Source: Chitinophagaceae bacterium (GTDB taxonomy: Bacteria; Bacteroidota; Bacteroidia; Chitinophagales; Chitinophagaceae). From it: a stretch of DNA of 5,856 bases. The notes beneath the pieces are model-generated. The model was not told the DNA's origin. It did not search any database and saw nothing but the letters and a program-made list of their open reading frames with translations. The translations under genes and the position numbers were made by a program. This document shows positions 1 through 5,702 of this stretch, piece by piece; positions within the stretch are counted from its first letter, which is position 1; each line of letters starts with the position of its first letter. The stretch covers positions 1 through 5,856 of the forward strand of contig JAJTCI010000159.1 in the NCBI GenBank assembly GCA_021323155.1. Direction: 5' to 3'.

Positions 1-858
1 AAGGAAATAGAAATTGTGCTTGTCGTCCAGCAGGAACTCAACGGTACCCGTGCTGGTGTAACCACAGGATTTGGCGACCATCACGGCAGCTTCACCCATT
101 TGCTGGCGGAGTTGGGGCGTGAGCACCGAGGAAGGCGACTCCTCCACCACTTTCTGGTGGCGCCGCTGGATGCTGCATTCGCGTTCGAAGAGGTGAATGG
201 TATTGCCTTCGTTGTCTGCCAGTACCTGTATCTCGATATGCCTGGGGGAGGTCACATATTTCTCGATAAAAACTGATCCGTCGCCAAAAGAGGCGAGCGC
301 TTCGCTGGTGGCGCGCTGCATTTGTTCTTCCATCTCCTCGTCGTTCAGCACCACGCGCATGCCTTTGCCGCCACCGCCCGCGGATGCTTTGATCAGGATC
401 GGGTACCCGATCGTTCTTGCGGTTTCCCGCGCGGCTTTCAGATCCGTGATCGCCGTATCGATACCAGGCACCATCGGGATGTTGTATTTCTTCACGCATT
501 CTTTTGCGGCGAGTTTGGATCCCATGATGCGCATCGCGGCAGCGGAAGGGCCGATAAAAGTGATGCCCGCGTCGGCCACCTGCTGCGCGAAGTCCGCGTT
601 CTCACTCAGGAAGCCATAGCCGGGGTGGATGCCATCCACGCCAAGCTCTTTGGCGTAGGCGATGATCTTTTTCCCGTTGAGGTAAGACTCTGATGAAGGC
701 GCGGGACCCAGGCAGACCGCCTCGTCCGCGTAACGGACATGCAGTGCGTTACGGTCCGCTTCCGAATAAACGGCAACGCTGCGTATCCCCATGCGGCGTA
801 CTGTCCGCATGATCCGCAACGCGATCTCACCGCGGTTTGCTATTAATATCTTTTTCAT
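1..858 (-). CDS. accC: Biotin carboxylase subunit of an acyl-CoA carboxylase (C-terminus beyond window)
   Basis: This subunit carboxylates the biotin of the carrier protein using ATP and bicarbonate, the first half-reaction of acetyl-/propionyl-CoA carboxylase, in the cytoplasm. The visible 286 residues begin MKKILIANRGEIALRI, the classic biotin carboxylase N-terminus. HPGYGFLSEN lies at about 78-87. The ATP-grasp part shows Lys115, Lys157, the glycine-rich loop GGGGKGMR (161-168), Glu200, HIEIQ (207-211), and the catalytic-region segment from Glu227 to Pro242 with Cys228, His234 and Lys236. Glu275 matches a metal-binding Glu. All these agree with E. coli AccC to within one or two positions. 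The family is usually 450-505 residues, so roughly 40% is off the left edge, including the conserved Arg/Gln residues after 286. The start at 858 is fixed by homology. It lies 66 bp after the carrier gene on the same strand, so the two are probably co-transcribed. An acetyl- versus propionyl-CoA role cannot be decided from this subunit. Confidence 0.95.
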   Translation of the reverse strand, partial: MKKILIANRGEIALRIMRTVRRMGIRSVAVYSEADRNALHVRYADEAVCLGPAPSSESYLNGKKIIAYAKELGVDGIHPGYGFLSENADFAQQVADAGITFIGPSAAAMRIMGSKLAAKECVKKYNIPMVPGIDTAITDLKAARETARTIGYPILIKASAGGGGKGMRVVLNDEEMEEQMQRATSEALASFGDGSVFIEKYVTSPRHIEIQVLADNEGNTIHLFERECSIQRRHQKVVEESPSSVLTPQLRQQMGEAAVMVAKSCGYTSTGTVEFLLDDKHNFYFL

Positions 859-874
859 TTCCTGTTTACGTTTA

Positions 875-923
875 AACCTGCAACCTGTAACCTGTAACCT
901 GCAACCTGCAACCTGCAACCTGG
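875..923. repeat. Seven-copy tandem heptamer repeat AACCTGN
   Basis: Seven uninterrupted 7-bp units read AACCTG plus one variable base, in order C, T, T, C, C, C, G on the plus strand (CAGGTT-type units on the transcribed minus strand). The array starts one base past the carrier gene stop (925-927) and ends 16 bases before the biotin carboxylase ATG (858), so it fills 49 of the 66 spacer bases and would lie inside the operon mRNA. Only the seventh base varies. Confidence 0.95.
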
Positions 924-924
924 A

Positions 925-1419
925 TCACTCCAATTCCACCAGCACCTGTCCCTTCTCCACCGCCTGTCCTGCTGTCACCGCCACGCGTTTGATGGTAGCA
1001 TCGGCCTGTATCATGATGCTGTTCTCCATTTTCATTGCCACGAGGATCAGCAGTTTTTCACCTTGTTTCACTTGTTGTCCTTCGGTCACGTTCACCTGGA
1101 GTACGAGTCCCGGCATCGGTGCTTTGATCTCTTTCAGCTGTTTACCGGCAACGGCGCTGAAGCCCATTTTATCGAGGAGCTGGTCCAGTTCGTCTTTTAT
1201 TTCCACGGTGAAAACCTCGCCATCCACTTCCACTACCTGCTTCTTACCGGTGGCGTCGGATTCAATGACGCGTGCGCTGACAGAACGGTTTTTGTGTACG
1301 ATGTGAAACGTTCCGGGTGACAGCTGTACTACATCTGCAGCTTCTGCAGTAGCCTGGTCGATGTCAAATTCAAATGCGCCTGTCTTTACTTTAAATACCG
1401 GTGTTTCCCCTTTCGGCAT
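925..1419 (-). CDS. Biotin carboxyl carrier subunit with PCC-alpha-like (BT) N-terminal region
   Basis: The protein carries covalently bound biotin between the biotin carboxylase and the carboxyltransferase of an acyl-CoA carboxylase. It has 164 residues. Residues 96-164 form a biotinyl/lipoyl domain: EIKAPMPGLV (97-106), then VAMKMEN (127-133) with biotin-acceptor Lys130, 34 residues from the C-terminus as is usual. Residues 36-87 (GTFHIVHKNRSVSARV, then a VEVDGEVFTVEIKDELDQLL-type stretch) resemble the BT domain that links the two halves of propionyl-/methylcrotonyl-CoA carboxylase alpha subunits and contacts the carboxyltransferase. This is recognised by pattern, not alignment. Residue 127 is Val where the acceptor motif normally has Glu. 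An in-frame ATG at 1491 would add 24 residues, but a predicted promoter overlaps that extension and its sequence is not family-like, so I choose 1419. The gene heads the operon with biotin carboxylase and is divergent from the flavoprotein gene. Confidence 0.9.
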   Translation of the reverse strand: MPKGETPVFKVKTGAFEFDIDQATAEAADVVQLSPGTFHIVHKNRSVSARVIESDATGKKQVVEVDGEVFTVEIKDELDQLLDKMGFSAVAGKQLKEIKAPMPGLVLQVNVTEGQQVKQGEKLLILVAMKMENSIMIQADATIKRVAVTAGQAVEKGQVLVELE

Positions 1420-1427
1420 AATCGTTC

Positions 1428-1445
1428 GTTTATATGAATATAAAC
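1428..1445. promoter_or_regulatory. Perfect 18-bp interrupted palindrome, candidate operator
   Basis: GTTTATAT (1428-1435) and ATATAAAC (1438-1445) are exact reverse complements around a GA spacer. The element ends 8 bases upstream of the carrier subunit ATG, between that start and the predicted promoter. It could bind a dimeric repressor. In RNA it could instead form a 7-bp AU-rich hairpin with a 4-nt loop close to the ribosome entry site. The symmetry is seen directly; the function is inferred. Confidence 0.5.
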
Positions 1446-1475
1446 CATCCCCGGTAAGGGTGGATGGATCGCCTG

Positions 1476-1505
1476 CGAAAGTAGTCCCCATGCCGCATAA
1501 ACAAT
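1476..1505 (-). promoter_or_regulatory. Predicted Bacteroidota-type promoter for the carboxylase operon
   Basis: On the minus strand, TTG (1504-1502) is followed by 18 bp and then TACTTTCG (1483-1476). This is one mismatch from the phylum's -7 consensus TAnnTTTG at usual spacing from the -33 TTG/TTTG. Transcription would begin near 1470, giving a leader of about 50 nt that contains the 1428-1445 palindrome. This placement favours translation start 1419 over 1491. It is a motif-only prediction. Confidence 0.35.
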
Positions 1506-1541
1506 ATGATTCCCGTTACAGATTTTCATTTCTTTGCCGCG

Positions 1542-2777
1542 ATGCACAAGCAACTTGTAGTGATCGGGGGTGGCGCCGCCGGCTTTTTCTGCGCGGTGAA
1601 TGCTGCGCGGCTCGATCCGTCGCTGCGGGTGACCATACTGGAGAAAAGCAGCCAGGTGCTGGCCAAGGTACGCGTCAGCGGTGGCGGCAGGTGTAACGTC
1701 ACCCATGCCTGTTTCGAGACGGATGAGCTGGTGAAGCGTTACCCGCGCGGTCGGAATTTCCTCAAGAAGGCGTTCCACTGGTTCAGCCCGAAAGACACGG
1801 TGGCCTGGTTTGAAGAAAGGGGAGTACCACTCAAGACGGAAGCGGACGGCCGGATGTTTCCCCGGAGTAATACTTCGGAAACCATCATCAATTGCCTGCT
1901 GCGCGAAGCTGACCGGTTCAACGTGGAGATAAAGATGAACGCGGCGGTGACCAGCATCACGCGGGAAGATGGAATGTTCCATTTGCAGTTGCAAGACGGG
2001 CGTACGGTCAACGCCGATTATGTTTGTGTGGCGACAGGCGGCTACCCCAAATCCGCCCAGTTTGAATGGCTGAGATCACTGGAGCATTCAATAGAAACAC
2101 CCGTACCATCATTGTTCACGTTCAATATGCCCGGCAATCCCATTACCGAGCTCATGGGTGTGGTAGTGGAAGATGCGGCGGTGAAAGTAACCGGAACAAA
2201 ATTAAACGAGCACGGTCCCCTGCTCATCACGCACTGGGGTATGAGCGGCCCTGTAATTTTACGACTCAGTGCCTGGGGCGCCAGGGAACTGGCAGAAAAG
2301 AACTACCATTTCACCGTGCAAGTGAACTGGCTGAATGGGAAATACAATGAAGCTACGCTAAGAGAAAAACTAACCCGGCTGCGTGCGCACTCCGGTAAGA
2401 CCCTGGTTGCAGCGGAAAACTTTGGGGGATTACCAAAGAGGCTATGGCAATACCTGCTCCGCTTATCAGGCATAACAGAGGAACACCGCTTTGGTGATCT
2501 ACCCGGTAAAAATGAAAACCTGCTGGTGGCGAACCTGGTCAATTACACTGCCGAAGTGCGGGGTAAAACCACTTTCAAAGAAGAGTTCGTGACCTGTGGT
2601 GGGGTCCGTTTGTCTGAAACAGATGTTAATTCCATGCAGAGTAAGCGCGTGCCGGGATTATTCTTCGCGGGGGAGGTAATGGATGTGGACGGCATCACGG
2701 GCGGGTTCAATTTCCAGCATGCCTGGACGAGCGGCTGGATAGCCGCGAAATCAATCGTGTCATTGTCAGCACCGTAA
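1542..2777 (+). CDS. HI0933/BaiN/RdsA-family NAD(P)/FAD-dependent flavoprotein
   Basis: A 411-residue FAD-binding oxidoreductase, complete and of normal family length (about 390-420). The N-terminal Rossmann dinucleotide motif is VVIGGGAAGFF (6-16), with acidic Glu34 ending the second strand to hold the FAD ribose. The family signature KVRVSGGGRCNVTH follows at 42-55, and the C-terminal FAD-contact block AGEVMDVDGITGGFNFQHAW spans 376-395. Known relatives include E. coli YhiN/RdsA and clostridial BaiN, a reductase in bile-acid 7-dehydroxylation; the physiological substrate of most members is unknown, and none can be inferred here. There is no signal peptide, so it should be cytoplasmic. I prefer the ATG at 1542 because the dinucleotide motif then starts near residue 6 as in relatives. 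An in-frame ATG at 1506 would add 12 residues. Neither start has a clear ribosome-binding site. The gene is divergent from the carboxylase operon, 122 bp between starts. Confidence 0.92.
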   Translation: MHKQLVVIGGGAAGFFCAVNAARLDPSLRVTILEKSSQVLAKVRVSGGGRCNVTHACFETDELVKRYPRGRNFLKKAFHWFSPKDTVAWFEERGVPLKTEADGRMFPRSNTSETIINCLLREADRFNVEIKMNAAVTSITREDGMFHLQLQDGRTVNADYVCVATGGYPKSAQFEWLRSLEHSIETPVPSLFTFNMPGNPITELMGVVVEDAAVKVTGTKLNEHGPLLITHWGMSGPVILRLSAWGARELAEKNYHFTVQVNWLNGKYNEATLREKLTRLRAHSGKTLVAAENFGGLPKRLWQYLLRLSGITEEHRFGDLPGKNENLLVANLVNYTAEVRGKTTFKEEFVTCGGVRLSETDVNSMQSKRVPGLFFAGEVMDVDGITGGFNFQHAWTSGWIAAKSIVSLSAP

Positions 2778-2802
2778 ATATTACCTCCAGATACATGCAC
2801 GG

Positions 2803-2825
2803 ATATATACTAAATCAGTATATGT
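2803..2825. repeat. AT-rich inverted repeat after the flavoprotein gene
   Basis: ATATACT (2805-2811) and AGTATAT (2817-2823) are exact reverse complements with a 5-nt loop; a GU and an AU pair extend the stem to 2803/2825. It lies 25 bases after the flavoprotein stop. No T-run follows, so it is a poor intrinsic terminator; it could be a weak 3'-end structure or an operator. A tandem pair of AAAACCCG octamers follows at 2838-2853. Confidence 0.4.
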
Positions 2826-2911
2826 AACGGGGGTTTAAAAACCCGAAAACCCGCGATGGTAAAGCCTTTGCCAGCCAAAACGGGGTTGCGCCATTCATAA
2901 TATTGATTTCC

Positions 2912-2941
2912 CTTTCAGCGGATTTCAACCTACTTTCAGCG
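2912..2941. repeat. Direct repeat CTTTCAGCG, two copies two helical turns apart
   Basis: CTTTCAGCG occurs at 2912-2920 and again at 2933-2941, 21 bp start to start, and ends 18 bases before the metalloprotease ATG. A two-turn spacing in a probable promoter region would suit a regulator binding two half-sites on one DNA face. No convincing -33/-7 promoter pair could be placed around it. The repeat is seen; the role is speculative. Confidence 0.3.
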
Positions 2942-2959
2942 TCTAAAAATTGACGGCAA

Positions 2960-5533
2960 ATGAAACAAAAATTTCTACTTGCACTGGCCGCAGGCTGTAT
3001 GATCAGCTTTGCAGTACAGGCACAGACCCCCGCCCCGGGTGTAAAGCCAGCAGGCGATTCCACGAAGTCTGCCGGCCCCAAAAAACCATCGGTGGCTGAA
3101 AAGACCAAGGGTAATAAAAAGCACGCGGGCCTTTTCACCCTGTTCCAGGACACTGCTACGGGCAGCCTGCAGATGTACATCAGGAAAGACCAGCTTGGTA
3201 AAGAATTCATCTACCAAAGCTTTTCGATCAGCGGTCCTACCTCTTTATATCTTAACCAGAGCATGCACCGCCAGACGGCTGTGTTCCAGATCCAGCGCGT
3301 ATACGACAGGCTGGAGTTCACTGAAGTGAACACGAAGTTCTGGTACGACCAGAACAATCCTGTTAGCAAAACCGCTAACGTGGATAAGCCTGAGACAGTA
3401 CTCTTCATGGACAAATTCTCCGTTGAAGATTCAGCCGGCTACCTGGTGAACGTTGACCAGCTTTTCATCAGCGACAAGATGGATCCTGTAAAGCCCATCA
3501 TGCCCCCGGGAGCTGCTTCTATGTTTACGTTTAACCTGGGTAACCTGAACCCGTTAAAGTCTAAGTACGCGAACGTTCGTTCTTACCCGAACAACTCGGA
3601 CGTAGTAGTAGACCTGAACTATGACAACCCAATGGCATTCGTTGGTGGTGGCAATGACATCACTGACCCTCGTTATATCCGTGTTCGTATGCAACACAGC
3701 TTCCTCGAGATGCCTAAGACAGATTATAAGCCAAGAACTGACGATCCAAGGATCGGTTATTTCACACAGGAAGTAAACAACCAGACCAGCACGCACCCTG
3801 TGAACTTCAAAGACATGATCAACCGCTGGGGCCTGGTGAAGAAGAATCCTTCTGCAGCAGTGAGCGAGCCGGTTGAGCCGATCGTTTGGTGGGTTGAGAA
3901 CACCACGCCACTTGAATACCGCCAGACCATTATTGAAGCTGGTCTGAAATGGAACGAAGCTTTCGAGAAAGCTGGTTTCAAGAACGCGGTTGTGATGAAA
4001 GTAATGCCTGATGATGCTAACTGGGATCCCGCCGATGTACGTTACAACGTTATCCGCTGGGTATCTTCTGCCAACCCTCCTTACGGAGCGATAGGGCCCA
4101 GCTTTGTTAACCCAAGGACTGGCCAGATCTTAGGTTCCGATATCACTGTTGAGTGGTACAGCGGAAGCGCTACACCGATCTTCGATGAATTATATAGCGG
4201 TCCTTCTGCTGAGACCAGCCACCTGCATTTCCCTGGCATGGACAATAAGTTCCATGCAATGTGTACGCTTGCTGGCGAACTGAAAGCACAATTCGTTACC
4301 GGTTTAACTACTCTGGAAGCTGCAGGCGCGCCTGAAAGCGAGATCAAAGAAATGCACAAACAGTTCCTGACTTACCTGATCATGCACGAGATGGGTCATA
4401 CCCTTGGTCTGAACCACAACATGAAGGCGAGCCAGATGCTGTCTCCTGCAGAAGCACATAATAAAGAACTCACACGCAGGATCGGTTTGATCGGTTCTGT
4501 AATGGATTATCCTGCTATCAACATCGCTTCCGACAGGAGCAAGCAGGGTGACTATTATACCACCAAAGCAGGTCCTTATGACCTGTGGGCGATCGAATTC
4601 GGTTACAAGCAATTCAACAATGAAGCTGACGAGCAGCAGGGCATCAACACGATCCTTGCACGCAGCACCGAGCCTTACCTGGCCTTCGGTAACGACGCGG
4701 ATGATATGCGCGCACCGGGTAAAGCGATCGATCCAAGGGTGAACGTGAACGACATGAGTAACGATCCGATCGCTTACGCGGAAGATCGTTTCAAACTGGT
4801 GAATGGTTTGATGAGTAAGCTGGTTGCGAAATACAGCAAGCCCGGCCAGTCATACCAGGAGCTGCGTTCAAGGTATGGTACATTACAAGGCCAGAGAGCG
4901 GGTATGGCAGCTGCCGTTAGCCGTTTCATTGGTGGTGTATATGTAGACAGGAGTTTCCCTGACCAAAACTCAGAGACAAAGCCTTTCACACCGGTACCGG
5001 TTGCTACCCAGAAAAAAGCACTCGCGATACTTACTAAGTATGTATTCGCACCGGATGCTTTCAAAGAAGACGCACAGGTATTCCCTTACCTGCAGGCACA
5101 ACGCCGTGGTTACAACTTCTTCTCTACAACGGAAGATTATAAGATCACCGGCAACCTGAACAACCATGGCGCAAGCGCCCTGGCACACATCCTGCACCCG
5201 ACCACGCTTCAGCGTGTTACCAACAGCCGTTTGTATGGAAATACTTACAGCGTTGCAGATGTGTTGACTGACCTGACGAAGAGCCTCTTCGATGCGGACA
5301 TCGCCGGTAACGTAAACGTTTACCGCCAGTACCTGCAGACAACTTACGTGAAGAACCTCGCGAACCTGGTGAACGGCCAGGGCGTTGATGAAGTAACGAA
5401 AGCTGCTGCACGCCACGCTTTGAAGAAAGTAAAGACCAAGGTAGCCGCTGCTGTTGCAACAGCTAACGAAGAAACAAAAGCACACAGAAGCAACCTGGTA
5501 TTCCTGGTTGACGATGCGACTATTGTTAAATAA
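2960..5533 (+). CDS. Secreted zinc-dependent metalloprotease, Met-zincin (DUF4953-type) family
   Basis: An 857-residue exported zinc peptidase. Residues 1-21 form a signal peptide: lysines at 2 and 4, a hydrophobic core, and a likely cleavage after V-Q-A (19-21). A Pro/Lys-rich linker (about 22-55) follows, then regions matching the family's DUF5118 and DUF5117 pattern (about 55-290; boundaries estimated). The peptidase domain runs from about 305. IVWWVEN (308-314) and WNEAFEKAGF (331-340) precede the zinc site HEMGHTLGLNH (476-486; ligands His476, His480, His486, catalytic base Glu477). A Met-turn SVMDY (513-517, Met515) completes the metzincin signature. The C-terminal third is probably helical. 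All catalytic residues are present and the length is typical. The protein should act in the periplasm or outside the cell; substrates of this family are unknown to me. No C-terminal type IX sorting domain is evident. It is probably monocistronic: 182 bp separate it from the flavoprotein gene and a strong terminator follows. Its regular codon choice (AAC, CGT, CTG, GTA) hints at good expression. Confidence 0.93.
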   Translation: MKQKFLLALAAGCMISFAVQAQTPAPGVKPAGDSTKSAGPKKPSVAEKTKGNKKHAGLFTLFQDTATGSLQMYIRKDQLGKEFIYQSFSISGPTSLYLNQSMHRQTAVFQIQRVYDRLEFTEVNTKFWYDQNNPVSKTANVDKPETVLFMDKFSVEDSAGYLVNVDQLFISDKMDPVKPIMPPGAASMFTFNLGNLNPLKSKYANVRSYPNNSDVVVDLNYDNPMAFVGGGNDITDPRYIRVRMQHSFLEMPKTDYKPRTDDPRIGYFTQEVNNQTSTHPVNFKDMINRWGLVKKNPSAAVSEPVEPIVWWVENTTPLEYRQTIIEAGLKWNEAFEKAGFKNAVVMKVMPDDANWDPADVRYNVIRWVSSANPPYGAIGPSFVNPRTGQILGSDITVEWYSGSATPIFDELYSGPSAETSHLHFPGMDNKFHAMCTLAGELKAQFVTGLTTLEAAGAPESEIKEMHKQFLTYLIMHEMGHTLGLNHNMKASQMLSPAEAHNKELTRRIGLIGSVMDYPAINIASDRSKQGDYYTTKAGPYDLWAIEFGYKQFNNEADEQQGINTILARSTEPYLAFGNDADDMRAPGKAIDPRVNVNDMSNDPIAYAEDRFKLVNGLMSKLVAKYSKPGQSYQELRSRYGTLQGQRAGMAAAVSRFIGGVYVDRSFPDQNSETKPFTPVPVATQKKALAILTKYVFAPDAFKEDAQVFPYLQAQRRGYNFFSTTEDYKITGNLNNHGASALAHILHPTTLQRVTNSRLYGNTYSVADVLTDLTKSLFDADIAGNVNVYRQYLQTTYVKNLANLVNGQGVDEVTKAAARHALKKVKTKVAAAVATANEETKAHRSNLVFLVDDATIVK

Positions 5534-5537
5534 TTAT

Positions 5538-5600
5538 GTGAAACGGGAGACGTGAATGGTGAATTGTGAATGGTGAGACGTCAAACGTGAAACGTGAAAG
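5538..5600. repeat. Nine-unit degenerate tandem heptamer array (GTGAAAC/GTGAATG type)
   Basis: Nine consecutive 7-bp units read GTGAAAC, GGGAGAC, GTGAATG, GTGAATT, GTGAATG, GTGAGAC, GTCAAAC, GTGAAAC and GTGAAAG, with no phase slip. The array begins 5 bases after the metalloprotease stop and ends immediately before the terminator stem, so it would form the 3' untranslated region of that mRNA. Its period equals that of the array at 875-923, but the unit sequence differs and is more degenerate. Confidence 0.9.
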
Positions 5601-5601
5601 G

Positions 5602-5634
5602 AAAGGCGAAGAGAGATCTTCGCCTTTTTCTTTT
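5602..5634 (+). terminator. Intrinsic terminator of the metalloprotease gene
   Basis: A perfect 11-bp stem, AAAGGCGAAGA (5602-5612) with TCTTCGCCTTT (5617-5627), closes a GAGA (GNRA-type) tetraloop. It is followed by a T-rich run (TTCTTTT, through 5634). It is 69 bases past the metalloprotease stop. The A-run on the left arm may let it act weakly in the other direction too. Confidence 0.9.
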
Positions 5635-5635
5635 C

Positions 5636-5672
5636 CAACAGGGTCTGGCTTATGCCGACCCTGTTGTTTTTT
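5636..5672 (+). terminator. Second hairpin with T-run (copy 1 of a duplicated palindrome)
   Basis: CAACAGGGTC (5636-5645) pairs perfectly with GACCCTGTTG (5657-5666). After a single bulged T (5646) the stem continues as GGC/GCC around a TTAT loop. Six T residues follow (5667-5672). This has full intrinsic-terminator form on the plus strand, placed just behind the first terminator. It is also the better-preserved copy of an element repeated at 5673-5702. Confidence 0.7.
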
Positions 5673-5702
5673 CAACATAGTCTGGCTATGCCGACCCCGT
5701 TG
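5673..5702. repeat. Decayed copy 2 of the duplicated palindrome
   Basis: This 30-bp stretch repeats copy 1 and shares the core GTCTGGCTATGCCGACCC, with one T of the loop deleted. The outer arms CAACATAGTC and GACCCCGTTG now have three consecutive mismatches, so the original long stem is broken. An alternative 5-bp hairpin CATAG/CTATG (5676-5680 with 5686-5690) becomes possible. The element abuts the stop codon of the convergent gene on the right. Confidence 0.65.

Noticed and set aside
875..923. CRISPR array
   Set aside because: The period is 7 bp with no spacers, so it is a simple tandem repeat.
1445..1467. CCATCC/GGATGG inverted repeat in the carboxylase operon leader
   Set aside because: A 6-bp stem with an 11-nt loop is common by chance and has no supporting context.
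1420..1491. N-terminal extension of the carrier subunit from the ATG at 1491
   Set aside because: The added residues are not family-like, and the best promoter match lies at 1476-1505, so a transcript from it would begin downstream of that ATG.
2867..2938. Bacteroidota promoter for the metalloprotease (TTTG at 2867 with TAATATTG at 2898, or TTG at 2903 with TACTTTCA at 2931)
   Set aside because: The spacers are 27 and 25 bp, too long, and the -7 matches are imperfect.
2972..2998. Possible lipobox L-A-A-G-C (residues 9-13) in the metalloprotease signal
   Set aside because: The Cys is only at residue 13, too close to the N-terminus for a normal lipoprotein signal, the -3 residue is Ala rather than Leu, and a good signal peptidase I site follows at 19-21.
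2815..3210. Minus-strand open frame of about 131 codons over the protease start
   Set aside because: It overlaps the well-supported signal peptide and N-terminal region of the protease in antisense and shows no recognisable domain.
4970..5485. Minus-strand open frame of about 171 codons opposite the protease C-terminus
   Set aside because: It is Cys- and Val-rich with no family resemblance, as expected for an antisense shadow of a real coding frame.
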